From positions 3,267,151 to 3,331,150 of the forward strand of contig BCHH01000003.1 of the NCBI GenBank assembly GCA_001599595.1: a stretch of 64,000 bases of DNA. The letters are read 5' to 3'. This document shows positions 22,871 to 34,068 of the stretch, piece by piece. How positions within the stretch are numbered: position 1 is the stretch's first letter; each line of letters begins with the position of its first letter. A program made the position numbers and the translations under genes. The stretch comes from Beverwykella pulmonaria. Taxonomy: Eukaryota > Ascomycota > Dothideomycetes > Pleosporales > Melanommataceae. Under the pieces are notes generated by a model that did not search any database, was not told where the DNA came from, and saw only the letters and a program-made list of their open reading frames with translations.

Positions 22871-24227
22871 TGTAGATTGAAATAAGTGGAAGCAGGAATG
22901 CTGCTCATTTCCGAGCTAGCGTTCAACTCTTTGACGGCCACAATGTGACACCGTACGAAGCAGACCCCTGGTCCAGAGCTCGAGGAGAAACCGGAGAACA
23001 TAGGAAGAAGACGCACACCATTTGGTAGGCCAGCTCTCCCGTCCCGCAGCAGCTTCAAGTCCCGTTTTCAAAGGAAACCCACATCAACTTTCCCGCCGTC
23101 CGCTCTACACTAGAAACAACTGCACAAACCCCAGACCATCCCTCTTATTACGCCCCTTTCCTAGCAATTCCCTACAAATCCCAGGGCCCTTCGTCTCAAT
23201 AATTTCCCCTACATACTGCCGCTAAGCACTAAGCCACCTATATTTCACCCCAGAACCCTGAGCACATTAAGCAGGTTTCCTATCAGAAGCTTGACAGAGC
23301 TTGAATAGAATTAAGTCTCTGTAGACGGCGGTTCTCTATGTGCCTGCATAAAAGGTGCTTGATATTTCACTCGCTGCGGCAATGATACTCATTAGAGTCA
23401 AGTTGATCGTGACGCGGCAAAGAAGGCTCTCCCGGAGTTCCATTTTCAATTGTCTAATTAGGATCTGTACCTTCATTCACATGCGCACTCCATCTCGACG
23501 TTATTCAATCGCAATATCCGCATGTCCAGTGCCAGAGCCAAGTTTCAATCGGCTGTACTTGGCAAGTGAATGTCCGCGCTCCTTACGCCTTACTCAGACC
23601 TTGATGATTATATCAGCACGGCGCACACTTATGAGTAGGCAGCCTGTCTCTCACAGCCGCAGGGGGCCCTCAACAGACAAGACGATTAATACGTATAGCA
23701 AGATTCTCACACTATTCAAAGCTCAGGAACAGCGGCCGTGCTAAAATAAATACATGTAAGGTTGAGAGTCGAGAAATATGCACATTGACTTTGAAGGGAG
23801 TTTCACTAGTACTATCGAGTTCCACTAGTATAGCGACGTGGTTTTGCATCCGTTGTTGCATCTGTCATGTTGTGCAAGAATCTTAGTCACATATTTCACA
23901 AAAGCGATCCTATCAGCCATGCAATTTTCATGTATAGTGATGTGATTTAATCTATCTGTCGTAATGGGCGTCTATCAATGCCATCACTACCGCTTGTTGC
24001 CCAGTATCAAAGTTATCCATCCATCGTTGTCGTCTATGCCAAAAGGTCAGTGTACAACTTGAGGAACCGAGCAGGCCCTATTTTCACTTCGGTGTCTAAG
24101 TATTTCTCTTAGGGAACACCGTCCACTGCTTCTATTGTGCTAGTCCGTGCATGCATGCTAACTCTAGTTATCGTTCCATCTCACCAAAGTCAAGGGCATG
24201 TCGGACATATTGAGACCCAGTATTCCT
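22871..24227. other. Intergenic region between convergent SDR and doa1
   Basis: About 1.36 kb between two gene 3' ends. An open frame at 23355-23744 (+) has no recognisable family and is probably chance. Nothing else seen. Confidence 0.4.
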
Positions 24228-26669
24228 TCATCCCTTTAGTTTCTCCCTAATTTCCGCAACTACGTTCCTGACTCTAGGCTCCTTGACCTTCTCAGCAGCA
24301 TGCGTAACGGCGGTGCCAAGCGAAAAGATATCTCGACTTGCCTCGCAGAAATCAGCTCCCAAGTGGAGGAGCGTACCTGCAGCTACGAGGGCGCGATAGA
24401 CAGCTTCAGAATCGGTGGCCTGGTTGAGAATCTTCGCTAGATCGTCGAGTAGAGTGAGAGCTCGGTCAGCGTTGAGTTCTGACGATAGCAGAACCGAATA
24501 GTTAATGTAGAGGGTCGCGACAGCAATGATCAGATTTCGATTGGTCGAGGTGATGAAGGGCGCCACAAACTTGTGGATCGTATCGAAGTTATCCGTCGCC
24601 GCCTCTCTACCTTCAGCCGTTTTGAACATGTTGCACAAAGCACGAATTGCCATCATGGTATTGTTAGTAATTGACGTACTCTCAAAAACTCCGGATTCTG
24701 CGAACACCTGAAGAATGTTTTGCTGAGTTAGATATGAAATCGGTTCACTAGACGCGAAGAGGAGACGTAAAAGATCGAGTCCAGGAAGACGCTTCTCCGG
24801 TGGCCAAGCTGTAGCAGTCTTCACAATCAGATCAATTCCAGCCGAATCGATATCTTTCATGTTTCCCTTTTCCATGGAAGAAATCGTAACATTCAAATGT
24901 TCGATGTCTTCTGGGTTGAGTGAGAGGCCCTTATTCCCTTCGTCGACTAAGTGTTGGTTGAATTCTTGTAGCTTCTTTAATATGACTTTATGATTGGCTG
25001 TCAAGATATCAAGGTAGTCCCTTTGGGGAAGTAACTTTGGCTTCGGCGCAGGTGGTTGTGGGGGTGCTGGCGTTGCATTGCCCCAGGAAGCCGATGAGCC
25101 TTGTTGGGGCGTCTGGGAGGTGGTCTGGCCAAGTGTTGCACCTTGTGTGTTCTGTACAATGAAGTTCGCGACCTGATCGACGTATGTAATTGGAAGCTTG
25201 TTGTCTTCACAGAACTTGCGCGCCACCTCAAATGAATTCTGCGAAAGGTTGTAGGGCAGCTTGAGCGGCGGCTTGCCCTCCTCGATGTCGACATCAAACA
25301 CATAATCGTATTCTTTGCCATTGTGTGATATCTTTCGCCCACTGCTACCAACATTATCGACGACGGTTCCCACGTTCACCCACGAGTTAGATGACGTTGA
25401 CCATTGATATGCCGAGATGTTGCCATTGGGCTCATTGATCATTTGCACCTGTCCTTCCTTGGTGCCAGACTTTTGTGTGAGAAATTCGGGTCCGGGAAGC
25501 TTCTCCTTGTTGATTTCCCCAACCGCTTGCTGTGGTATGGATGACGACTTGACATCGTCGTTGAATTGCGCGATCGCAGCTTCATCGGCGTACCGTTCCG
25601 CTGCGCGGGTGAATATGCGCACGATGCGGTCACTCGCCCCAGTTGCAATATCTCCGTTCTCGGGACAGACTGCTACCGTCCAAACTGATATAGCGGGATG
25701 GGTGATTGTCTGTATGCATTGCTGGTTCTCCCATATCCGTACTGTGCGGTCCTCGGAGGAGCTGACCAGTCTTCCATCCGGGGAAGTTGCGAGAGAGTAT
25801 ATGAAGTTTTCGTGACCGTGAAGTTCGTACACCTGACGTCCTGCCAGAGTCCACAGGCGGATTACGGCATCGTTGCCAGCAGACGCGAATTGTGCACCAG
25901 ATGGGTGGTTCTCGGGAAGTTTACACAAAGCTCTTACAACGTCGGCGGTCTTGATGGTTCGGACGAGGGAGCCGGAAGGTCGGAATATGCGGATTCCCTT
26001 GTCGGCGCAACCTGCAAAATTTGGGTCAGCGTACAGGCTCGAGCGAAGCGCTACGAGGCAGAACAAAGGAGTCTTAACTATACCTGTTATGATTGTGGAG
26101 CTATCGTAGACCAGCACAGCCCAGACAGACGCTTCGTGGCCCGGCAGCACCGTCGAGTTCTCCCACTTGCCCACTTCCCACACGCGTGCATCAGTGTCCC
26201 AGCTTCCGCTGACAATGAGTCTCCCATCTGCGCTGGCATCTAGCGCGCACACATTGGAAGCGTGACCTAGTAGCAGTGCATCGGCATCCTCATCCAGGGC
26301 CTTGCTCGGCCGCCGCACGTCGATGATCTGGTCTTTCCCGCTAGATACGATGAGGCCCTCAGGATAGGCTGCTGTGGGTGGTACGATGGCCAACGAGTTG
26401 ACGAACTCCTTTCCATGGGTCTTAATGGTGCAGTCGAACGCAGGTGGGTTCGATGATTCTTGCTTCCAGAGCCGGACGGTGAAATCTCGGGATGCAGAGA
26501 CGACGGTGGAGGGGTGGGGGAATGCGACACTGCGGACCTGGGAAGCATAACTGGGTCAATTTCTGGGTGCACAAGGAGGGCAAAGGGGCTGTCCTCAGCG
26601 GCAGAGCGCCAAGCAACTCACATCATCTTCGTGGCCTCGCAGGGAGGCCGAGAGCTTGTAGTCGCCCAT
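24228..26669 (-). CDS. doa1: Doa1/PLAA (Ufd3, Lub1) WD40-PFU-PUL ubiquitin adaptor
   Basis: Three exons (26669-26622, 26537-26084, 26011-24228) give about 761 residues. The first exon encodes only MGDYKLSASLRGHEDD and joins directly to VRSVAFPHPSTVVSASRD, completing the first WD repeat. Seven WD blades follow. The PFU domain is visible around EYDYVFDVDIEEGKPPLKLPYN..FCEDNKLPITYVDQVANFIVQNT (shown in part), and after a Pro/Gln linker the PUL armadillo-like domain starts at LPQRDYLDILTANHKVILKK. The family binds ubiquitin through the propeller and PFU and Cdc48/p97 through PUL, acting in ubiquitin homeostasis, degradation and endosomal sorting. Size and domain order match the family. Introns are 84 and 72 bases. 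The start sits in a CGCAACCATGGG context. Confidence 0.95.
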
Positions 26670-28524
26670 GGTTGCGGTGGGGCTAGCTGGAGGTGCGGGG
26701 AACGGCGGAGGCAGAGCGAGACACAATGTGGAGGGAGAAATGGGAGAGGTGCTTGTGCATGAGGCGCGGGCTAGTTCAATAACGCCCTGTGCGCAGATTC
26801 CCACACGCCTCAAGTTGCGGGTGTTCGTGTTTGTGAAATTTGCGGTTGCTGGAGTTCGTGTTTGCGAAATTTGCGGTTGCTGGAGGCCCTCCACACCGCG
26901 CCTAGTCACATTAACGCGGCGGCCTTGGCACTGGATTAAGTCAGCGAGATTCGCGAGCCCTTGATGCTTGGGCGATCTCCAACACCAAACTGCGCCCGTG
27001 GAACGTTGTGAGCGCTGTCAAGTCTCAGGGGTGCAGATAGTTTTCAGCTACCCATTCTACCATGTCCCTTCTCATCTCCTCATCTAGTAATAGCATTCAA
27101 CGCGCCCGGCGCGTAGCTGTTACTGCGACGAGCACAGCCTGATATCCTAACCAGGGCGGACGTATACAGCATCACATTCATCAACGAGTAAACGCCAACG
27201 AGTCAAACAGCAGTAGTTGGTCACCGGTGCCGCCTTGACAGTCACTACTCTCGCAAGCGCAACGACAAGCTCTGGCCATGGCAGCAGCCCCCTCGCTTCT
27301 CGCTTGAAGCTTGGTCTCGAGGCGGTGAATCGTGATTTTCTTATCCATGAAACACCTTTCGGGCAAGGCCGCAGTTGTGGAAATGGGGGAAGCTGAATAC
27401 TCGGCGTGCCCTTCTCTGATTTCCAGAGCTAAGCACTGGCTGCAACTCGTCGCCCTAGGACCGAGGAGATGCCCAACAAGCTGCGCGGGCTGCGCCTTTC
27501 CCGCACTGGTAACGAGAAAACACCCCAAAAGAGGTAACGATCGCCAGCACGTCTTGCGGTTGAGGTCTAGAACAGCATCAGTTGAAGTTGCAACACAAAG
27601 CAGGAATTCCATTGTGATACAGCTTACAGCGGGTGTCTTGCTAGTTAGCTCCTTCACCCCGCAAAAGGTGGTCCTCGTGCCGTGCTAATCTCCACTCTTC
27701 ATCGCGGAGAACGGTGCCCAAGTTTCGCCGACATTCAGAGTTTGACGACAACATATTTCATGCAAGATTCAGGAGCTTGCTGTTCGGCGAAAACCGTCTC
27801 CCAGGTCAGGCTCCCACACGGTTTTTCCGTTGTCCACGCCTCCAAAAGCAAAGTATATCCTAATTCGGCGTCGCTTGGAGCCATGCGTCATACCTGACCA
27901 TACAGACCGCCTGGTCTGGCCTGGCCCCATGGCAGCGGGCCTTTTGGCTCTAGAATGGCTGGCTGCCACACCACGCGCCAGAACGCTCACCGTCGTAACT
28001 CAGTTGCGCGTCAGCTTGGCTTTTGGGGCTGACGGCGGTAAAAGCAGGTCACAATGTGACTCGCCAAAACATGTCTAGAAGCTGGGCGAATGCAAAGGCA
28101 TGTGGTTTGGAAATTGATGCCCCCTCGGAGACCGTTCGCTGTCCTGGCACAGCTCCAAGAATACAAGAGACTGTGCGTCCCTCCTGCATTTGACTTTTCA
28201 TTCCTTTCCATTTTGCTCAAGATCGACATCCCCGAGTTAGACCATCCATTCACCTGCGGTTACTTCCCGCCCGCTTGTTCCCGAGGATTCGGTGACCGTT
28301 CGACCATCGGCGACAACAACCTCAGTGCTTTTCGTCCTACTCGGCCGAAATCTACGTACGAGCCCCTTGATCAACATTGTGTGCCTTGCCCGACCCCTCG
28401 TCAGCGCATCTCCAGGGCTCACCAATTTTTCATTTAAGAACACATCCCTCTTAACTTCTCTCTGCGCCATACCCCAAATTTAACCCCCTTTTCGAACCTT
28501 TTGTCTCCCAGGACCTCTCTCACA
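26670..28524. other. Divergent intergenic region, doa1 / BTB gene
   Basis: About 1.86 kb. It contains a 31-bp tandem duplication 154 bases upstream of the doa1 start (listed separately) and a pyrimidine-rich leader just before the BTB gene at 28440-28524. Several open frames of 60-160 codons on both strands show no family resemblance. Confidence 0.45.
26823..26884. repeat. 31-bp tandem duplication upstream of doa1
   Basis: Two adjacent 31-bp copies (26823-26853 and 26854-26884), beginning GTTCGTGTTTG and ending TGCGGTTGCTGGA, differ at a single base. Confidence 0.9.
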
Positions 28525-29920
28525 ATGGACTCTCCCAACGTTGAATTAATGTCCGCTCTCGCATCGTATGTTCAAAATTTTCTCCTGCAATTCATCACTA
28601 AGTTGTCCCAGACTGTTTGAATGTGGCAAATACTCAGATCTGACCATTGTTTGTGGCACAAAAAGATATTCGGTGCATCGCGCCCTCGTCTGCTCACGAT
28701 CCGAATTCTTTGAAGGAGCATGCCGAAACCCTTTCCAGGAGTCGCAGTCGGGAGTTATCGACCTCACCGAGGACGATCCAGAAGCTGTCGACCACATGGT
28801 GAACTGTAAGCACCAATCATGACCGCTGATGCCCGAATCCACACTAACGACCCTGTTTCAGACTTCTACCATCTGGACTACCTGACAAAGCCGCTCTCTC
28901 GCCGTTCTTCACAACGATCCTCGCGACTGACATCGCCGCTTTCGCCACGCTCCCCAGTACGTCGAAGGCCCGTGAAGGTCAACCTTGCACTGATCGAAGA
29001 CCCCCTCATTGCGATGATGTCAGCAGCGACTCCGTCTGGTAACGCCCTGACACCTAGCGAGCAAGCGAACCAATTCGACTCGCACGACACGCCTGGTAAA
29101 CTGCCCGACACCCCAATGGCAGATCAAGGTATGGAGGACCCCTTCGAGAGCTACCAAACGGAAGCCGAGGCGAACATCGAGAAGCCACATCTCATCACAC
29201 ACGCAAAGGTGTACGCCATCGCTGAGAAGTAAGTTTCTGATATCCTTTTTGCGAGATCACTGTTCTACGCGCGTCGCGCCCCTTTGGATCGCATGCGCAG
29301 AGGTCTTGAATCTTTTTGCGCCCCACAGACGGCGACGGCATGCACCGACCCCGCGATCGGCAGCAGCAGGCGCGATGGATCGCCAATTAGATCCAATTAC
29401 GCACGCTCCACCTGTCAGATCCGCCAAGCCATTGCCCTGCTCCTGCTTCCTCCAATCCCAACCCTTTCTTTTCATACTTTGCTATCCACATGCACCACAG
29501 ACATTTGTGACGCCGCACCGCGTCAGCGGGCAACCGTCTCTTCTCCAACGCTCCTCTGATTATTCCCCCCTCGTCTCATCACTCGGCCCAAATTCCCAAC
29601 CAACCGCTAATACCCGCTACAGATACGGCATACCTGGTCTGAAAACGCTGGCACGCAACAAATTCGCGCAACAGATCGAACTCCACATCAACAGCCCTGA
29701 GCTCCCAGAGGCTTGCCAAGAAGCATACGAGACTACCGTCGAGACTGATCGTGGGCTGCGGGATATTGTTATCCAGACGTTCCGTTCCAACCCTGACCTG
29801 AGTCTCCGTCAGGATATGGAGATGGCGATCCGCGAGACGCCGGGATTAGCCTTTGAGCTTTTCAGAGTGGCTAGCGGACTTCCCGTCACTGGGCTGCGGC
29901 TTACCACTTCTGCGTTCTGA
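28525..29920 (+). CDS. BTB/POZ domain protein
   Basis: Four exons (28525-28565, 28612-28805, 28862-29228, 29623-29920) give about 299 residues. The BTB domain covers roughly residues 14-90: LFECGKYSDLTIVCG, YSVHRALVCSRSEFFEGAC, VIDLTEDDPEAVDHMVNYFY and HLDY. A Ser/Arg-rich linker (SRRSSQRSSRLTSPLSPRSP) with possible phosphorylation sites follows. The C-terminal part starts HLITHAKVYAIAEKYGIPGLK, continuing into the helical region usual after fungal BTB domains, and is split exactly at the AIAEK|YGI junction by a long (394-base) third intron. Introns one and two are 46 and 56 bases. This class is abundant in Pezizomycotina; some BTB proteins act as cullin-3 adaptors, but the function here is unknown. 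The gene looks intact, unlike the BTB relics elsewhere in the window. Confidence 0.88.
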
Positions 29921-30595
29921 TTCTAGCCATTACCTGCTAGCCTTTATCATCCTTTACGCATCACGACCGAGCATGTCCTCACGTTCTGCACTAGTCCATC
30001 ATACACACACCAAAAATCAAAACCGGAGAAAGAGGCTGACATTTTTGGACTTCCATTTTGTTGGATGAAACCAACCATTCACGCCCGGGATGCCAACTAT
30101 GGGTGGAGTTGTACGTCACAGGGTATATATAGTACCTACCTATTGGGTCACGGCACATACGCAATGGACGTTTAGGCGTCCTGCCATATCTGCAGACTAC
30201 CGATGAAGGAGAACAGACGACGGGCCGTCTCTCCTCAGGTTCCCTTAATTTTTTCTTCGCTTCTGATCATGTATTGATATATCTGATTTGGATTTCCGAG
30301 CTATACCATTTTTTATCTATTTAAAGGTACTTCTTGGGTCGATGAACGAGCGCTCATGGATGTATGCATTATTATACCTGTTCTCATTATCGTTTTACCA
30401 ATTAATAGCGGGCGGGTTTCCCATGCGAAGGACTTCATAGGAATCTCACTACATGAGCTTCGCATGAACTTCATACAAATTCGACATCTATGTCTTACAA
30501 TGCATGCGTGTCTATCTGATTTGAGCCTGATTTGCGTACTCGAACTTATCGAATTATCAACCGCGTATCAATGCGGTCCGTGCTGCAGGGCACGT
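29921..30595. other. Intergenic region between BTB gene and hAT insertion
   Basis: About 675 bases of AT-rich sequence with no gene recognised. The hAT element begins right after it. Confidence 0.45.
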
Positions 30596-30603
30596 TCGAG
30601 GAT
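30596..30603. repeat. Left 8-bp target-site duplication of hAT element
   Basis: TCGAGGAT, identical to 33440-33447. Confidence 0.9.
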
Positions 30604-30623
30604 CAGACTTGCGGTCGACAAGG
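30604..30623. repeat. Left terminal inverted repeat of hAT element
   Basis: CAGACTTGCGGTCGACAAGG; pairs with 33420-33439 in inverted orientation with three mismatches. Confidence 0.88.
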
Positions 30624-30665
30624 TTCTTGTCCGACAATTGTCCGACAAACAAGCTGTTGGCCCGA

Positions 30666-30704
30666 CAAGCCTTTGTCGGAACAAGTTGTTCCGACAAAGG
30701 CTTG
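30666..30704. repeat. 39-bp perfect palindrome at hAT left end
   Basis: Arms of 19 bp (30666-30684 and 30686-30704) around a single central base pair perfectly. The right arm is TTGTTCCGACAAAGGCTTG. It contains two inverted CCGACAA motifs. Confidence 0.9.
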
Positions 30705-30756
30705 GCATTCCCACTTTCGCTAATATTTTCCTTCTCTTTATTGTATAAACAATAAA

Positions 30757-33186
30757 ATGGCTGATCGCAGTGATATTCTATCTGATGAATTTGATATTAA
30801 TCTCTCATTTGAAGCAAATACTTATTCTAGTCTTTTAAACGCCGACACCAATGCAAGTTTAACAGATCGTACGAGAGGAGGTTCTACCAAATTCTCCTCA
30901 ATTCACCAACATACTCGCGAGGTAACTAAAGAAGACAAGCTTCGTACGAAGAAGAGATACCTCTGCAAATACTGTTCTCAAGACAATCTAGAAGGGTGGC
31001 ATGCCTCAACAACAGGGCTTCGTGGCCATCTAAAAAAAATACATGATATTATATGGAGCTGGGAAGAGAATGAGTCTTGTACAACAGCACGAGATGAAGG
31101 AGAGGAATCAATCCAAGCACTTTATAAAACGCTTCTAGCAAAGGGAGAGGTTTAGGGGCTTGAAGGCGAGGTTCTACGTCGTACCGTGGAGAAGGGTATA
31201 ATTAAACAAACACTTCTAGATCTAATTATCGTACAACGGCTTCTATTCTTATGTGTTGAGTGGCCGGAGTTCCATGCTTTTGTTAAAGCATTAAACTAAG
31301 AAGCAGTGAATCCTAGCTTTGTTCCAATACACCACTCAACAATTACAGATTGGATCCACAGTTACTTTACTGAAAGCCAGGATGTTGTACGACAAGTTCT
31401 TTAGTCTGCAAAGACTAATATCTACCTTGCAGTTGATATCTGGACCTCTCCTAACCACTCTCTCATACTTGGAATCTGTGTGAGCTTTCTTAATATCCAG
31501 GATTAATATCAAAATATCTTGATTGGCCTTTGTACGGTACATAGTTAAAGTGGCAAGGATCAATGGGAGGCACTTCAACCTGTTCTTGAGTTGTACGGAA
31601 TTGAAACAAAGATTGGAGCTCTTGTTGGCGATAATGCAAGTTCAAACGACGTTTTATGTTGTATGATTGCTACATGGCTTTTAGTAACGCATAATATTTC
31701 CTGGAATGTGGAGTACCAAAGAATTTGCTGTCAAGGGCATGTTATCAATCTTATTGTTTAGGCTTTCCTTTTTACAGGAAGCAAGCATGAAAAGCTTATG
31801 GCTTTGTACGATGAAGAAGATTGGAGAGAAGAGGAGGATATAGAGGATGAGGATGAAGATGAGGAGGAGGAGGATAGGCATGAGGAAGAAGAGGAAGAGG
31901 AAATTGAGATTGAAATCGTACAACAAGGAAGAGGAAGAGGAAGAGGGAGAGGAAGAGGAAGAGGAAGAGGAAACGGAAGAGGAAACAGAAGAGGAAACTA
32001 AAAACAAAGGGCTCTAGAGCTAGAGCAAGTAGTTGTACAACAGGCAAACACGCTAGAAAAAAGGAAAACCCTTACTTAAAAAGCTAGGTTAGACGCGAGG
32101 GGTAGGAAGATTTGGGAACTTTTAGGGCTATTAGGAAAGCTTCACAACAATGTTGTACATATCTGTTCTTCAGCAAACTGTACAACATGGTTTAAGAGTA
32201 AAGCAAAGAAAGTTATTCCTCTTAATAATTGTACAAGATGGAATAGCTGGTTTAATATGCTGTTAGTTGCTCTAGAAGATTAGGTAAAGGCTGGGCTTCA
32301 ACTCTACATTGAGAACTACGAGAAGGATATTCTAACAGCAGACATTCTTACAACAAATAACTGGATTCAGCTTCATACAACTCACAACTTTCTTAAAGCT
32401 TTCTACGACGCAACTCTTTTTCTTCAGGGAGATCGTACAACACTAGAAAGAGTACTAGAATCAATTGATACTCTTCAGGAGATTATTCAAACAACACAGG
32501 TTTGTTATATTACTCTTTATATTTCTTCTACTAATTCTTTTGTTTAGGAATTAGCTTCTTTAAATAAGGACAATTTTATGCTTCCCTGCCTTGTACGAAC
32601 TAAAGCAAAGCTTGAAATCTACACAAAGAAGCTTTCAAAATCTCCATATTATCTAGCTGCTTGGATTTTAAATCCTGAACGTCGTACGGCTTTCTTGAAG
32701 GATAAGATTGATGGAGACCAACAGCTCTATATTGTACAAAAGTTTTGGGAGAGATTCCGCGATAAAGCACCATCTTTAAACTCTACTCCGTCGTATGATG
32801 CTTAGAGGAGTAGGCTAGAGGTCAATGAAGAAGAGCTCTCTACCTTTCAAAGAGCTTTTCGTAAGCGAGGCTTACAGGCTACTCGTCCACAAAGCGAAGA
32901 TGAGTTTGAGAGCTATATCAGCGAGAATGCGGTAATGCTAGAGCCTTGTACGAGGGCTATTGGTTGGTGGAGTCAATTAGCTCAGCGTCTAAGGTTTCCG
33001 CGGCTCTCACTACTTGCAATTGAGATTCTCTCAATCCCTGGTATGAGTGATAAGCTAGAGAGGGTATTTTCAGGCTCTTGACGTTGAATTCCATGGGATT
33101 GTACAATGACAAGTACAAAAACACTTGAGCAAACTGAATGCTCAAAGGATTGGGCAGATCAAGGAATTCTCAGGATTCTATTATAG
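30757..33186 (+). pseudogene. hAT transposase pseudogene (BED finger, dimerisation domain)
   Basis: One frame of about 793 codons runs from the ATG at 30757 to the TAG at 33184, across a 48-base intron at 32500-32547. An N-terminal BED-type zinc finger (YLCKYCSQDNLEGW, then GLRGHLKKIH) is followed by the RNase H-like core (YLAVDIWTSPNHS, ALVGDNASSND, CQGHVINLIV). The C-terminal hAT dimerisation motif is FPRLSLLAIEILSIPGMSDK. Twelve premature stops interrupt it, without frameshifts. At each one a Gln or Arg codon would be restored by reversing a C-to-T change. Between 31810 and 31995 the frame encodes an acidic Glu/Asp tract followed by Arg-Gly repeats, a low-complexity insert. Non-functional as read. 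Confidence 0.88.
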
Positions 33187-33419
33187 CTTTTGTGTCGTAC
33201 AATATAGAAAATCTACTCTTTTTATTCCTTAAAATGAGCGCCTTGCAGCCCTTAGTATCGTACGAATTAATATATCCTTGTGCACGATAGATTGAGTATT
33301 AATGTCTTAAAAAGGGTATCTTCGCAGAAAGTTTATTTTTAGAACAGTTGTTCTGTTGTTGTCGGCTTGTCGGCTAAATTTGTCGGGCCGACAACTTGTT
33401 TGTCGAACAAGCTTGTCGG

Positions 33420-33439
33420 CCTTGTTGTCCGCAAGCCTG
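33420..33439. repeat. Right terminal inverted repeat of hAT element
   Basis: On the minus strand it reads CAGGCTTGCGGACAACAAGG, the partner of 30604-30623. Confidence 0.88.
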
Positions 33440-33447
33440 TCGAGGAT
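33440..33447. repeat. Right 8-bp target-site duplication of hAT element
   Basis: TCGAGGAT, identical to 30596-30603. Confidence 0.9.
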
Positions 33448-34068
33448 CTGATGCAGGGTTGGATCGCTCATGCATTCCGCCGGAAGTGCAAGCGAGTCCC
33501 AAGCCTGTCCCCCCCGTTCAGTCAACTTAACAAATACCGTGAATCTTTGTGATAGTCTCGCGGAGCTCTCTCACCCTTTCGCCAAAGACTATCCGCCAAA
33601 GCATTCTCCTATCCACGCGGGGTCGCTTGAAGCGCACGCCTGTGACATCCTGCGCTCTACCCAGAAAAATTAAAAAAAAACTAGAGCACTGATCGAACGA
33701 TCGAACGATTGAACGCGCAAGCGAACGGTCATACTTGCCCCGTCAGGCGTAGCTTAGAAGCGGCCACGAGACCAACGCGCATATTGCATCGGTTTTTGGA
33801 TGGCAAGCGGGAAGAAAAAGTGGGGGGTGGGAGATATAACCAGGTCATGTGATGGATGCCACTTGGCATGCGTCTTGAGGAAATCATGGTGGTAAGGACA
33901 CGGTACCTGAATGTACATGGAGTTCTTGGTTTGGATGTGAGATGCCATGCGGATCGAGATGTGCCAGTTCAATGCTGTCCACTAGAGGTGCGTACAAGTG
34001 AGTACTTGATAGGAAATACGGTGACGCATAATGTGCGAAAGTAATTAGTTGGGTTTAGGTTCAGGTTA
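33448..34068. other. Intergenic region with short tandem repeat
   Basis: About 620 bases. Three 8-bp units (ATCGAACG, ATCGAACG, ATTGAACG) stand in tandem at 33692-33715, next to a poly-A run at 33672-33680. No gene seen. Confidence 0.5.

Larger units (their letters stand above)
30604..33439 (+). mobile_element. hAT-superfamily DNA transposon, full length, inactive
   Basis: A 2,836-bp element has both ends intact. The left end CAGACTTGCGGTCGACAAGG matches the inverted right end CAGGCTTGCGGACAACAAGG at 17 of 20 positions, and both start with the CAG typical of hAT. The octamer TCGAGGAT lies directly outside both ends (30596-30603 and 33440-33447), an exact 8-bp target duplication as hAT transposases make. 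Inside is one BED-finger transposase frame with a 48-base intron, broken by premature stops. Subterminal regions are packed with CCGACAA/TTGTCGG motifs, likely transposase-binding sites. The body is visibly AT-richer than neighbouring genes. Confidence 0.93.

Noticed and set aside
31500..33186. Idea that in-frame TAG/TAA codons are read as Gln (recoding)
   Set aside because: Normal genes in the window use TAG, TAA and TGA as terminators, and the stops also include TGA at Arg sites, so mutation explains them better.
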